Source: Streptomyces flaveolus (GTDB lineage Bacteria; Actinomycetota; Actinomycetes; Streptomycetales; Streptomycetaceae). Taken from it: DNA of 64,000 bases. Shown here piece by piece: positions 1-8,725 of the stretch. The stretch spans positions 682,001-746,000 of the forward strand of contig NZ_BMRV01000002.1 in assembly GCF_014648815.1 (NCBI RefSeq), written 5' to 3'. Both the position numbers and the translations under genes were made by a program. The notes below the pieces were generated by a model. It was not told the DNA's origin and searched no databases. It was given only the letters and a program-made list of their open reading frames with translations. Numbering within the stretch: the stretch's first letter is position 1; each line of letters opens with the position of its first letter.

Positions 1-514
1 CCACGCCCCGCCCGGACCGCCCGTGGCTGCGCTGGTCCCAGTGCACGGTGCGCACGACGCCCCTCAGCGCCGCCCGCTGGAAGTGCCAGGAGTCCTGGTT
101 GAGGCAGTAGCCGTGGCAGAAGACGACGGTGACGGGAGCGGGCGCCTTGCGGCCGAAGAGCCGCCGGCGGCGCCGGGTGAGCGCGGACTCGGGGTCCGGC
201 TCGACGTCGTCGACCTCGTAGTACAGCTCGGTGCCGTCGTCGGCGTACGCCTTGCCGGGGGTGCCGCGCAGTCCGCCGTACGGCCCTGCCGAGTCGAGGG
301 CGAGCCGCGCCTTCTGGCGTATTCCACGGCCGACGGTGAGCCGTTCTATCGCCACGCCGGCCGCCGCGCCCGCGGCGACCACGCCTATCGCGACACCGGC
401 GATCCCGGTCGCCCGGCGCCAGCCTCCGGCGGCCACGTCGGTGGCGGCCTCCGCGGCGGAGGCGACGGCCGCCGCGGCGACGTCCGCGACACCCTCCGCG
501 CTGCTCTCGCTCAC
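1..514 (-). CDS. Alpha/beta hydrolase, C-terminus beyond window edge
   Basis: The reading frame starts at GTG 514, with AGGAG six bases before it, and runs off the left end. The N-terminus has a small hydrophobic stretch (around residues 33-55), so the enzyme may be membrane-anchored. Further in are VFCHGYCLNQDSWHF, the oxyanion HG motif with lid start, and WDQRSHGRSG, both typical of alpha/beta hydrolases of the peroxidase/esterase type. The nucleophile elbow is not in the window, so substrate and catalytic residues cannot be judged. It lies directly downstream of alr on the same strand, 136 bp away, an arrangement seen in other Streptomyces. Family call firm; substrate unknown. Confidence 0.8.
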   Translation of the reverse strand, partial: MSESSAEGVADVAAAAVASAAEAATDVAAGGWRRATGIAGVAIGVVAAGAAAGVAIERLTVGRGIRQKARLALDSAGPYGGLRGTPGKAYADDGTELYYEVDDVEPDPESALTRRRRRLFGRKAPAPVTVVFCHGYCLNQDSWHFQRAALRGVVRTVHWDQRSHGRSGRGV

Positions 515-650
515 GTACCGCTCCTCTTCACCGGGCCGCGGGGCGGATTCCCCTCTTGTTCCTCATTCACCCGAACGCGTGCGGCATGCACGTCATACAC
601 GCCGGGCCGGGCACGCGTCACGTGTCACTGGTCACGCGGGCCCGCGATCG

Positions 651-1817
651 TCACTCGTTCACATAGACGCGGGGCACGCGCGCGCCGATCCGGGTGACGA
701 TCTCGTACGCGATGGTGCCCGCGGCCTGCGCCCAGTCCTCGGCGGTGGGCTCGCCGCGGTCGCCGGGCCCGAACAGCACCGCCTCGGCGCCGGGCGGGGG
801 CCGGTCCCCTCCCAGGTCGACGACGAACTGGTCCATCGCGACCCGCCCCGCGATGGTGCGCCACTTGCCGTCGACCAGGACGGGACCGGTGGAGGAGGCG
901 TGGCGGGGGACCCCGTCCGCGTAGCCGAGGGGGACGAGGCCGAGGGTGGTCTCGCCGGGGGTGGTGTAGTGGTGGCCGTAGCTGACGCCGTGGCCGCCGG
1001 GGACCTGCTTGACCAGGGCCAGGGCGGCGGACAGCGTCATCACGGGGCGCAGCCCGAAGTCGGCGGGGGTGCCGATCTCGGGGCTGGGCGAGACGCCGTA
1101 CATGGCGATGCCGGGGCGTACGAGGTCGAAGTGGGCCTCGGGGAGCGTGAGCGTGGCCGGCGAGTTGGCGATGTGCCGGACGTCGGGGCGCACGCCCTGC
1201 TGCTCGGCGTACGCCGTCATCTCCCGGAAGCGGGTGAGCTGGGCGGCGATGGAGGGGTGGCCGGGCTCGTCGGCGCAGGCGAAGTGCGACCAGAGCCCGG
1301 TGACGCGGATCAGCCCCTCGGCCTCGGCGCGCAGGGCCTCCCGGACGAGTTCCTCCCAGTCGCCGCCCGGCTGGCAGCCGCCCCGGCCGAGCCCGGTGTC
1401 GGCCTTGAGCTGCACCCGCGCGGGACGCCCGGCCAGGCGCGCCGCGGCGGTGACCTCCTCCAGGGCCCACATCCCGCTGACGGAGACGTCGAGACGGGCC
1501 TCGACGGCCTCGCGCCAGGGGCCGCCCGGCGTCCACAGCCAGCACATGATCCGCACGTCGTCCGGCAGTCCGGCCTCCGCGCGCAGCGCGAGCGCCTCCT
1601 GGGGCGTGGCGGTACCGAGCCAGGTCGCGCCGGCCGCGACGGCCGCGCGGGCGCACGGGATCGCGCCGTGGCCGTAGGCGTCGGCCTTGACGACGGCCAT
1701 GAGGGCCGCACCGGGCGCCCGTTCGCGCAGCGCGCGCACGTTGGCCCGCAGTGCGGCCAGATCGATCTCGGCACGGCCCCGCAGGGACGCGGCCCACTGG
1801 ACGGAAGTCTCACTCAT
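651..1817 (-). CDS. alr: Alanine racemase
   Basis: PLP-dependent racemase that converts L-alanine to D-alanine for peptidoglycan, in the cytoplasm. The 388 residues match the usual family length. The PLP lysine is K44 in AVVKADAYGHG, and the second catalytic base is Y280 in GVSYGHHYTT. R234 in DLVRPGIAMYG contacts the cofactor region, and the C-terminal beta domain contains RVAMDQF. The start ATG at 1817 gives MSETSVQWAA; the gene is followed by the hydrolase on the same strand. Upstream lies a 572-bp gap filled by a tandem repeat array, so its promoter must sit close to the start or beyond the array. Confidence 0.95.
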   Translation of the reverse strand: MSETSVQWAASLRGRAEIDLAALRANVRALRERAPGAALMAVVKADAYGHGAIPCARAAVAAGATWLGTATPQEALALRAEAGLPDDVRIMCWLWTPGGPWREAVEARLDVSVSGMWALEEVTAAARLAGRPARVQLKADTGLGRGGCQPGGDWEELVREALRAEAEGLIRVTGLWSHFACADEPGHPSIAAQLTRFREMTAYAEQQGVRPDVRHIANSPATLTLPEAHFDLVRPGIAMYGVSPSPEIGTPADFGLRPVMTLSAALALVKQVPGGHGVSYGHHYTTPGETTLGLVPLGYADGVPRHASSTGPVLVDGKWRTIAGRVAMDQFVVDLGGDRPPPGAEAVLFGPGDRGEPTAEDWAQAAGTIAYEIVTRIGARVPRVYVNE

Positions 1818-1884
1818 CGTGCCCCCAGTCTCTCAGAGCCCCCGATCACCCCAGCCGTAGCCACCACAGCCGCCATACCCGTCA

Positions 1885-2269
1885 TAGCGGCGGGCCGCCG
1901 TCCCGCACAGCCACGGGCAGTCGCGCCACGCAGCCACGGGCCGCCGTCCCGCGCAGCCACGGCCCGCCGTGCCGCGTAGCTGCGGGCAGTCGTGCCGCGT
2001 AGCCGCAGGCCGCCGTGCCGCGCAGCCGCGAACACGCGCCGCGTCGCCGCGGGCGGTCGCGCCGCGCAGCCACGGCCCGCCGCACCGCGCAGCCACGGGC
2101 AGTCGCGCCACGCAGCCGCAGGCCGCCGTCCCGCGCAGCCGCAGGCCGCCGCCCCGCGTAGCTGCGGGCAGTCGCGCCCCGCAGCCGCGAACACGTGCCG
2201 CGTAGCTGCGGGCAGTCGCGCCCCGCAGCCGCGAGCACGCGCCGCGTAGCTGCGGGCAGTCGTGCCGCT
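1885..2269. repeat. Tandem array of 17 degenerate 23-bp units
   Basis: Between nnr and alr the sequence is an uninterrupted head-to-tail array: 14 units of 23 bp and three of 21 bp, which add up exactly to 385 bp. Typical units read cagccacgggcagtcgcgc-cacg or tagctgcgggcagtcgtgc-cgcg. Unit boundaries recur at cag/tag and each unit ends in cg. Unit length is not a multiple of three and all frames are low-complexity, so it is non-coding. There are no unique spacers, so it is not a CRISPR array. It is the expanded form of an intergenic repeat also seen at 22,657-22,789. The function is unknown. Confidence 0.85.
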
Positions 2270-2330
2270 GGGGCGGCACGGGTGGGCGCAGCGGCACCCC
2301 GCCGGCGCCGGGCCGCGCGACCACCCCCCG
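2270..2330. repeat. Non-tandem block flanking the array, second copy near 22,731
   Basis: Directly after the last 23-bp unit comes ggggcggcacgggtgggcgc and about 40 more bases. They recur with only a few differences at 22,731-22,789, where the block again follows copies of the 23-bp unit. The two loci therefore carry the same compound element. It lies 60 bp past the end of nnr. No coding potential is seen. Confidence 0.7.
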
Positions 2331-2389
2331 CACCCGACGCCCCCGCCCCCGCAACGCCGCCCACGTCAGGCCCGGTCCGACGGCACCCG

Positions 2390-3856
2390 TCACCCCCGCC
2401 CGCCGACAACCCCCCGCACGTCCCGCCAGGCAACCGGCACCGCCTCCGCCACGTCATGCGCCCCCACCGGCGCCCCCACCGCCGCCAGCCGCCCGGCCAG
2501 CCCGTGCAGATACGCCCCCGCGCTCCCCGCGTCCACCGCCGACAGCCCCGCCGCCAGCAACGACCCCGCCAGCCCCGACAGCACGTCCCCGCTCCCCGCC
2601 GTGGCCAGCCACGACGTCCCCGTGGAATTGACCCGCACAGGCCCCTTCCCGCCCGCCGCGGCCACCACCGTCGTCGACCCCTTCAGCAGCACCGTCGCCC
2701 CGTACCGCCCCGCCAGCTCCCGCGCCGAGGCCAGCCGCGCCCCCTCGACCTCCTCCCGGCCCACTCCGAGGAGCGCCGCCGCCTCCCCGGCGTGCGGCGT
2801 CATCAGCGTCGGCGCCGTACGTCCCCGTACCGCCTCCGCGTCGGCCAGCCGCAGCCCGTCCGCGTCGATCAGCACCGGCACCTCCGCGCCCAGCACCTCC
2901 GCCACGGTCCCGGCGTCGTCCCCGGCCCCGGGTCCGACGACCCACGCCTGCACCCGCCCCGCCCGCTTCGGCCCCTGGTCCGACACGAGCGTCTCCGGGA
3001 AGCGCGCGATCACCGCGTCCCCGGCCGGCCCGACGTACCGCACCGCCCCGGCCCCGCCCCGCAGCGCCCCGGAGACGGCGAGCACGGCGGCCCCCGGATA
3101 GCGCGCCGACCCGGCGGCGATGCCCACCACCCCGCGCCGGTACTTGTCGCTCTCCGCGCCCGGCACCGGCAGCAGCCGCGCCACGTCCGCGTGCTGCAAC
3201 GCCTCCAGCTCGGCCGCGTCGTGCGGCAGCGGCAGCCCGATGTCGACCAGCCGCACCGACCCGGCGTACTCCCGCGCCGGGTCGACCAGCAGCCCCGGCT
3301 TGTGCGTCCCGAAGGTCACCGTCAGGTCGGCCCGGACGGCCTCCCCGCGCACCTCCCCCGTGTCGGCGTCGACCCCGCTCGGCAGGTCGACCGCGACGAC
3401 GGCGGCCCGCGACCGCCCGGCCGCGGCGGCCAGCGGCACCGCCTCCGCCCGCAGCCCGCCCCGGCCGCCGATCCCGACGATGCCGTCCACGACCAGGTCG
3501 GCCCGCTCGACCAGCCGCTCCCCGTCGCCGTCGGCGGCGACCCGGCCGCCGGCCCGCCGGAACGCCGCGAGCCCGCCGGCGTGGGCGCGCTCCGGCGTGA
3601 GCAGCACGGCCGTCACGCCGGCCCCGCGCCGGGCGAGCCGCGCCCCGGCGTACAGGGCGTCGCCGCCGTTGTCGCCGCTGCCGACCAGCAGCACGACCCT
3701 GCTGCCGTAGACCCGCCCGGCGACGCGGCCGAGCACCTCCGCGCAGGCGGCGGCGAGCCCGGCCGCCGCCCGTTGCATCAAGGCCCCCTCCGGCAGCCTC
3801 GCCATCAACTCCCGTTCGGCCGTCCTGACCGTCTCCACGCTGTACGCAGTCCGCAT
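2390..3856 (-). CDS. nnr: Bifunctional NAD(P)H-hydrate epimerase / ADP-dependent dehydratase
   Basis: Repairs hydrated NAD(P)H: an N-terminal YjeF-type epimerase interconverts R and S hydrates, and a C-terminal ribokinase-like domain dehydrates the S form using ADP. The 488 residues fit a fused protein. The epimerase part (about 1-205) carries GSGDNGGDAL. The dehydratase part (about 230-480) carries GSGDVLSGLAG, where the aspartate is the catalytic base, and VVGPGAGDD. It lies 147 bp downstream of acpS on the same strand, a common pairing in actinobacteria. Starts at ATG 3856, MRTAYSVETVR. Confidence 0.93.
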   Translation of the reverse strand: MRTAYSVETVRTAERELMARLPEGALMQRAAAGLAAACAEVLGRVAGRVYGSRVVLLVGSGDNGGDALYAGARLARRGAGVTAVLLTPERAHAGGLAAFRRAGGRVAADGDGERLVERADLVVDGIVGIGGRGGLRAEAVPLAAAAGRSRAAVVAVDLPSGVDADTGEVRGEAVRADLTVTFGTHKPGLLVDPAREYAGSVRLVDIGLPLPHDAAELEALQHADVARLLPVPGAESDKYRRGVVGIAAGSARYPGAAVLAVSGALRGGAGAVRYVGPAGDAVIARFPETLVSDQGPKRAGRVQAWVVGPGAGDDAGTVAEVLGAEVPVLIDADGLRLADAEAVRGRTAPTLMTPHAGEAAALLGVGREEVEGARLASARELAGRYGATVLLKGSTTVVAAAGGKGPVRVNSTGTSWLATAGSGDVLSGLAGSLLAAGLSAVDAGSAGAYLHGLAGRLAAVGAPVGAHDVAEAVPVAWRDVRGVVGGRG

Positions 3857-4003
3857 GCCGTCGAGTCTTCCCGGTACACGGCGAACGTCACGAGCCGGGC
3901 CGGTCCGGTTCGCTTCCGCGTGCGGCTTCGGCGCCCTGCGGATCGAGCCGCCGGCCGCCGAGTTCCGGGTGTCGGACGTGTGCAGCCCCCTGCGGCGCGG
4001 AAG

Positions 4004-4375
4004 CTACCCCTCCGCGACCACCACCGCCGACGCCACCCCCGCGTCATGGCTGAGCGACACGTGCCACGACGTCACCCCCAGCTCCGCCGCCCGCGCCGCC
4101 ACCGTCCCGGTGACCCGCAGTCGTGGCCGTCCGCTGTCCTCGACGTACACCTCGGCGTCCGTCCAGTGCAGCCCGGCCGGCGCACCGAGCGCCTTGGCCA
4201 CCGCCTCCTTCGCCGCGAACCGGGCGGCGAGCGAGGCGACACCCCGGCGCTCCCCGCTCGGCAGCAGCAGCTCGCTCTCCACGAAGAGCCGCCGCGCCAT
4301 GGCCGGCGTGCGCTCCAGCGACGCCGCGAAACGGTCGATCTCGGCCACGTCGATCCCGACCCCGATGATGCTCAT
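4004..4375 (-). CDS. acpS: Holo-[acyl-carrier-protein] synthase
   Basis: Transfers the 4'-phosphopantetheine arm of CoA to a serine of acyl carrier protein, activating fatty acid (and possibly polyketide) carriers. The 123-residue length is typical. Magnesium ligands are visible as D9 in [12 protein letters not shown] and E57 in [13 protein letters not shown]. The ATG at 4375 is preferred because AAGGTG lies nine bases upstream; a GTG at 4384 would add three residues but has no such site. The nearest upstream gene on the strand is the acyltransferase, whose stop is 33 bp away, so co-transcription is likely. Confidence 0.95.
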   Translation of the reverse strand: MSIIGVGIDVAEIDRFAASLERTPAMARRLFVESELLLPSGERRGVASLAARFAAKEAVAKALGAPAGLHWTDAEVYVEDSGRPRLRVTGTVAARAAELGVTSWHVSLSHDAGVASAVVVAEG

Positions 4376-4408
4376 GCCGAGCACCTTACGAGGCCGTGCC
4401 GACCCGCC

Positions 4409-5605
4409 CTAGGGGACGATCGGCGCCGGGGCCTTGTCGGCGCGGGGGGCGCGGGACTTCGGGCCGCGCTTGGACCACCACTGCTGGGCCGGTTCCTCGA
4501 CCCAGCGGTACAGCAGCCAGGCGAGGGCCTGGGAGACCAGGAAGGTGCCCAGCAGGAAGACGATCGCCTCGTTGCTGGGTGCCATCCGGTGCGGCCAGTA
4601 CTCGCGGATGAACTGGTTGACGGTCTGGTGGACCAGGTAGAAGGCGTACGAGCTGGCCCCGAGCATGATCAGCGAGCGGTTGGTCAGCAGACGGGCGCGT
4701 CCCGCGGCCTCGTTCTGCACACAGGCGGCGATCAGCAGCACGGACAGCACCGCGATGACGGGGCGCACGGTGCACTCCATCTGGTGGGCGACGAAGGGGC
4801 TGCCCCAGTCGGATGCCCGGGTGAAGGCGACGGCGTACACGAAGAGCAGTGCCACCACCGCGGTGGGACGCAGGGGGACGCGGTGGCCGCGGCGCAGGGC
4901 GATGGCGAAGGTGACCCCGACGAGGAACTGCGGCAGGTAGACCACCGGGTGCCGCATCACCCAGGACGCGTCGTGCGCGTTCAGGTAGTGGTCGGCCGCC
5001 ACGTGCACGCCCCACATCGCGACCAGGCCGGCGACGGTGACCACCGCCAGGGTCCTGGTCCGCCAGGCGCGCAGGCGGCCGATGAGCAGCGGGAAGAGCG
5101 CGTAGAAGAGCAGCTCGACGCTGAGCGTCCAGGTGACGGGGTTGCCCGGCAGGGTGGGCATCGCGTTCGGCAGCCACGCCTGCACCAGCAGCAGGGAGGA
5201 GATGAGGCTGACCGCGTCCGTGTGGTCGTCGCCCATGCCGTAGAAGACGGCGATGGCGGCGACGGCCGCGACCAGGTGGGCGGGGTAGATACGGCCGAAG
5301 CGCCGCCAGTAGAACGTCCCCTTGCCGTTGGTCGGCTTGTGGCTCCAGGTGAGCAGGAAGCCGGAGAGGACGAAGAAGAACGTCACGCCGTGCGCGCCGA
5401 TCTTCGAGTACGGGAAGAGGTCGGGCACCCGCCACACTCCGCCGCCCGCGCTCACTCCGTTGAAGTGATGCACGAAGACCGCGAAGGCCGCGAAGAAGCG
5501 CAGGCTGGTCAGCGACGCCAGACGCGTGGGCAGGGTGCCGGCCCGATCCGCGAGCCCTGGCCGCTCCGTGGCCGGAGTCGTGGGTGCCGGGGGGGCTGTG
5601 GTCAT
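4409..5605 (-). CDS. Acyltransferase 3 family membrane protein (OafA/YrhL type)
   Basis: Integral membrane O-acyltransferase of the type that acetylates sugars on polysaccharides or peptidoglycan; the acceptor here is unknown. The 398-residue protein begins with SLTSLRFFAAFAVFVHHFN, holding the conserved family histidine. About ten hydrophobic segments follow, including WTLSVELLFYALFPLL near the middle, and a short charged C-terminus. The ATG at 5605 is chosen because GGTGGA precedes it; the frame stays open upstream but without good signals. It sits between glmS and acpS. A second member of the family lies at 39,888-41,135. Confidence 0.85.
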   Translation of the reverse strand: MTTAPPAPTTPATERPGLADRAGTLPTRLASLTSLRFFAAFAVFVHHFNGVSAGGGVWRVPDLFPYSKIGAHGVTFFFVLSGFLLTWSHKPTNGKGTFYWRRFGRIYPAHLVAAVAAIAVFYGMGDDHTDAVSLISSLLLVQAWLPNAMPTLPGNPVTWTLSVELLFYALFPLLIGRLRAWRTRTLAVVTVAGLVAMWGVHVAADHYLNAHDASWVMRHPVVYLPQFLVGVTFAIALRRGHRVPLRPTAVVALLFVYAVAFTRASDWGSPFVAHQMECTVRPVIAVLSVLLIAACVQNEAAGRARLLTNRSLIMLGASSYAFYLVHQTVNQFIREYWPHRMAPSNEAIVFLLGTFLVSQALAWLLYRWVEEPAQQWWSKRGPKSRAPRADKAPAPIVP

Positions 5606-5776
5606 AACGGTCCACCAGTCGTATCCGCGTGCGGTCGCGGCCGGCGGGCAGGGGTAAGTCACTGCAGCACCAACCGCAAACCCCCGTACCTTAGCGATCA
5701 GCACCGCGTCGGCACAGGGGGGGTGTCCGGTGACCTTCGTCCCATCCGGCGCGGGAACCGCGAGGAACCCGCACGG

Positions 5777-7624
5777 CTATTCCACCGTCACCGACTTGGC
5801 CAGGTTCCGCGGCTGGTCCACGTCGTTGCCCCGGGCGGTGGCCAGCTCGCAGGCGAAGACCTGCAACGGCACCGTCGCCACCAGCGGCTGAAGCAGCGTC
5901 GGGGTGGCGGGGATCCGGACGAGATGGTCGGCGTAGGGGACGACCGCCTCGTCGCCCTCCTCGGCGATGACGACGGTCCGCGCGCCCCGGGCCCGGATCT
6001 CCTGGATGTTGGACACGATCTTGTCGTGGAGCACGGAACGGCCGCGCGGGGACGGCACGACCACGACGACCGGCAGGTCCTCCTCGATCAGCGCGATCGG
6101 CCCGTGCTTCAACTCGCCCGCCGCGAAGCCCTCGGCGTGCATGTACGCCAACTCCTTGAGTTTCAGGGCGCCTTCCAGGGCGACCGGGTACCCGACGTGC
6201 CGGCCCAGGAACAGCACCGTGTCCTTGTGGGCGAGCGAGCGCGCCAGTTCCCGCACCGGCTGCATGGTCCCCAGGACCTGGTCGACGGCGCCGGAGATGC
6301 GGGAGAGGTCGCGGACGACGTCGCGGATCTCGTCGGCGTACTTCGTGCCGCGGACCTGGCCGAGGTAGAGGGCGACCAGGTAACAGGCCACCAGCTGGGT
6401 CAGGAAGGCCTTCGTCGAGGCGACGGCGACCTCGGGGCCGGCGTGCGTGTAGAGCACCGCGTCGGACTCGCGCGGGATGGTCGAGCCGTTGGTGTTGCAG
6501 ATGGCCAGCACCTTGGAGCCCTGCTCGCGGGCGTGGCGCAGCGCCATGAGGGTGTCCATGGTCTCGCCGGACTGGGAGATGGCGATGACCAGGGTCTGCT
6601 GGTCGAGGATGGGGTCGCGGTAGCGGAACTCGCTGGCCAGCTCCACCTCGCAGGGGATGCGCGTCCAGTGCTCGATGGCGTACTTGGCGATCAGCCCGGC
6701 GTGGAAGGCCGTGCCGCAGGCGACGATGACGACCTTGTCCACCTCGCGGAGCACGCCCGCGGGGATGCGCAGTTCGTCCAGGGTGAGGGAGCCGGAGCCG
6801 TCGATGCGGCCGAGGAGGGTGTCGGCGACCGCCTTGGGCTGCTCGGCGATCTCCTTGAGCATGAAGTAGTCGTGGCCGCCCTTCTCGGCGGCCGAGGCGT
6901 CCCAGTCGACGTGGTACGAGCGCACGTCCGCGGGGCTGCCGTCGAAGCCGGTGACCGTCACGCCGTCCCGGCGCAGCTCCACCACCTGGTCCTGGCCCAG
7001 TTCGAGGGCGTCCCGGGTGTGGGCGATGAACGCGGCGACGTCGGAGGCGAGGAAGTACTCGCCCTCCCCCACGCCCACCACGAGCGGCGAGTTGCGCCGG
7101 GCCCCCACGACCACGTCCGGCTCGTCCGCGTGCACGGCGACCAGCGTGAACGCGCCCTCCAGCCGGCGGCACACCAGCCGCATCGCCTCGGCCAGGTCGG
7201 CGCAGGCGGAGTACTCCTCGGCAAGCAGGTGGGCGACGACCTCGGTGTCGGTCTCGGAGGCCAGCTCGTGGCCGCGCTCCTCCAGCTCGGTCTGGAGCGC
7301 GGCGAAGTTCTCGATGATGCCGTTGTGGACCACGGCCACCCGGCCGGCGTTGTCGAGGTGCGGGTGCGCGTTGGCGTCGGTGGGTCCGCCGTGCGTGGCC
7401 CAGCGGGTGTGGCCGATGCCGGTCGCGGCGGACGGCAGCGGGTGTTCGGACAGTTCCTTGTCCAGGTTGACGAGCTTGCCGGCCCGTTTGGCGGTGGCGA
7501 GCCCGCCGTCGGCGAGCACGGCGACGCCCGCCGAGTCGTATCCCCGGTACTCCAGCCGCTTGAGTCCGGCCACCACGACATCGAGCGCCGACTGCGACCC
7601 CACGTATCCCACGATTCCGCACAT
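5777..7624 (-). CDS. glmS: Glutamine-fructose-6-phosphate aminotransferase (isomerizing)
   Basis: Makes glucosamine-6-phosphate from fructose-6-phosphate and glutamine, the first step towards UDP-GlcNAc. The protein is 615 residues. The N-terminal glutaminase domain needs a cysteine exposed after removal of Met1, and MCGIVGYVGS from ATG 7624 supplies it, so that start is preferred over an upstream frame extension. GHTRWATHG and HNGIIENF are in the same domain. Two SIS domains follow (CGTAFHAG, then SQSGETMDT), ending in the conserved LAKSVTVE. glmM, the next pathway enzyme, is at 10,776-12,134. No Shine-Dalgarno is visible; see the -10 element at 7,632. Confidence 0.96.
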   Translation of the reverse strand: MCGIVGYVGSQSALDVVVAGLKRLEYRGYDSAGVAVLADGGLATAKRAGKLVNLDKELSEHPLPSAATGIGHTRWATHGGPTDANAHPHLDNAGRVAVVHNGIIENFAALQTELEERGHELASETDTEVVAHLLAEEYSACADLAEAMRLVCRRLEGAFTLVAVHADEPDVVVGARRNSPLVVGVGEGEYFLASDVAAFIAHTRDALELGQDQVVELRRDGVTVTGFDGSPADVRSYHVDWDASAAEKGGHDYFMLKEIAEQPKAVADTLLGRIDGSGSLTLDELRIPAGVLREVDKVVIVACGTAFHAGLIAKYAIEHWTRIPCEVELASEFRYRDPILDQQTLVIAISQSGETMDTLMALRHAREQGSKVLAICNTNGSTIPRESDAVLYTHAGPEVAVASTKAFLTQLVACYLVALYLGQVRGTKYADEIRDVVRDLSRISGAVDQVLGTMQPVRELARSLAHKDTVLFLGRHVGYPVALEGALKLKELAYMHAEGFAAGELKHGPIALIEEDLPVVVVVPSPRGRSVLHDKIVSNIQEIRARGARTVVIAEEGDEAVVPYADHLVRIPATPTLLQPLVATVPLQVFACELATARGNDVDQPRNLAKSVTVE

Positions 7625-7631
7625 GACCGGC

Positions 7632-7661
7632 AGCCTACGGTCAGGTTCCGTCACGAACCTG
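7632..7661 (-). promoter_or_regulatory. Possible -10 and inverted repeat just upstream of glmS
   Basis: On the minus strand TAGGCT (7637-7632) lies seven bases before the glmS ATG and fits the Streptomyces TANNNT -10 pattern. With no ribosome-binding site present, this suggests a leaderless or nearly leaderless transcript. Just upstream is a 7-bp-arm inverted repeat, caggttc-N6-gaacctg (7642-7661), a possible operator. No good -35 was found. Confidence 0.35.
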
Positions 7662-7687
7662 TCGTCGCGTGCCCGAAATCGGAAATT

Positions 7688-7715
7688 CCCACCGGGGTAC
7701 GAACACCCCGGTGGG
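7688..7715. terminator. Rho-independent-type hairpin after the lipoprotein gene
   Basis: cccaccggggt (7688-7698) pairs perfectly with accccggtggg (7705-7715) around a 6-nt loop: an 11-bp stem, 19 bp past the lipoprotein stop on the minus strand. On the minus strand the tail is AATTTCC; a better T-run (attttt) follows on the plus strand, so it may stop transcription both ways. Confidence 0.75.
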
Positions 7716-7734
7716 ATTTTTCAGCCGGTTGAGG

Positions 7735-8514
7735 TCAGCCCAGCTTGGCGAGCTGCGCGTCGCTGATCTCCGTGGGGAAGGGGAAGTCCTTGCCCGTGGC
7801 GGCGGAGCCCAGGTTGATCACGGCGAACGACGCCACGGTGGAGCCCTTACGGGTGACGGTGACCTTGACCGGGAACTTGTCGCCGCCCTCGGCGGCCATC
7901 GTCATGGTCATCGCGACCGCCTCGTCGGCACCGGCGGGAGCCTTGTCGGTGACCACCTTGTCGATCTGGTTCTTGACGCCGGCCGCGGTGTAGGCGAAGC
8001 CGCCCGCGCAGGCGCTCACGGCCGCGTTCACGTCCTTGAGGACCTTCTCGGCGCCGCCGTCCTCGTAGGAGGCCAGCGTCACCAGGACCTTGTCCAGGTC
8101 GAACGCGCTGTTGAGCGCCTCCTCGGACAGGTCGTCCCCGGCCGGCTTCTTCGCCTCCTCGGTCCACGACCGCTTCACCGTCGCCGCCGGCTCGCCCGCG
8201 GCGACGCCGGTCTGCGCGAAGACGAGCGGCTGGCACTCGGCCTTCTCCGCCTTCACCTGGTCCTGCGCGATGTCGTCCGTCGCGGCGGCCTTGGTGACCT
8301 TGCCGTTCTTGACGTCGGCCTGGGCCAGGGCCGCCTTCTCCAGCTCGGCGGCGGTCAGCGCCTTGGCACCGGCCGGGGCGTTCTTGCCCGCGTCGGCCTT
8401 GCCGTCACCGGTCTTGTCGCCGTCGTCGGAGGACCCGCCGCAGGCGGTGACGAGAAGGGCCAGGGCGGCAGCCGAGGCCGCCAGGGCGGTACGGCGAACA
8501 GCGGTCGATCTCAC
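7735..8514 (-). CDS. Putative lipoprotein
   Basis: A 259-residue exported protein. Positively charged MRSTAVRRT is followed by a hydrophobic stretch and the lipobox LLVTAC-G, so the cysteine near residue 25 should be lipidated and the protein held on the outer face of the membrane. The mature part starts with a Gly/Ser/Asp-rich linker and has no enzyme motif I recognise. The start is GTG 8514, without a strong ribosome-binding site. It is divergent from coaA and upstream of glmS on the same strand, but separated from glmS by a hairpin. Function unknown; localisation call is firm. Confidence 0.8.
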   Translation of the reverse strand: MRSTAVRRTALAASAAALALLVTACGGSSDDGDKTGDGKADAGKNAPAGAKALTAAELEKAALAQADVKNGKVTKAAATDDIAQDQVKAEKAECQPLVFAQTGVAAGEPAATVKRSWTEEAKKPAGDDLSEEALNSAFDLDKVLVTLASYEDGGAEKVLKDVNAAVSACAGGFAYTAAGVKNQIDKVVTDKAPAGADEAVAMTMTMAAEGGDKFPVKVTVTRKGSTVASFAVINLGSAATGKDFPFPTEISDAQLAKLG

Positions 8515-8725
8515 GTGAGGTGACTCTTTCTGCCAGGACAGCGGAGGAGCTCCGCATGCTTCGCGCGCACTGTACTCACAGCGAGGTCACAGGTGATCAC
8601 CCGCCGGCCACTCCATGACCACCCGGTACCCGACCGTGACGCCGACGTGATCTTGCCCGGCGGAGAACGGCCGGGCGTGACGCAGCCCACCCGCCGTCCT
8701 GTTCAAACTCCGTTAACAATGGACT

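Noticed and set aside
1885..2269. CRISPR-like appearance of the repeat array
   Set aside because: Units are contiguous and degenerate, with no unique spacers and no cas genes in the window.
5691..7622. 643-codon minus-strand frame overlapping glmS
   Set aside because: It is out of frame with glmS, which has full-length conserved domains; the alternative product is Arg/Gly-rich noise.
2195..7732. Very long open frame on the plus strand across nnr, acpS and glmS
   Set aside because: It is the antisense shadow of well-supported minus-strand genes; its product is Arg/Pro/His-rich low complexity with no domain. High GC content makes such frames common.
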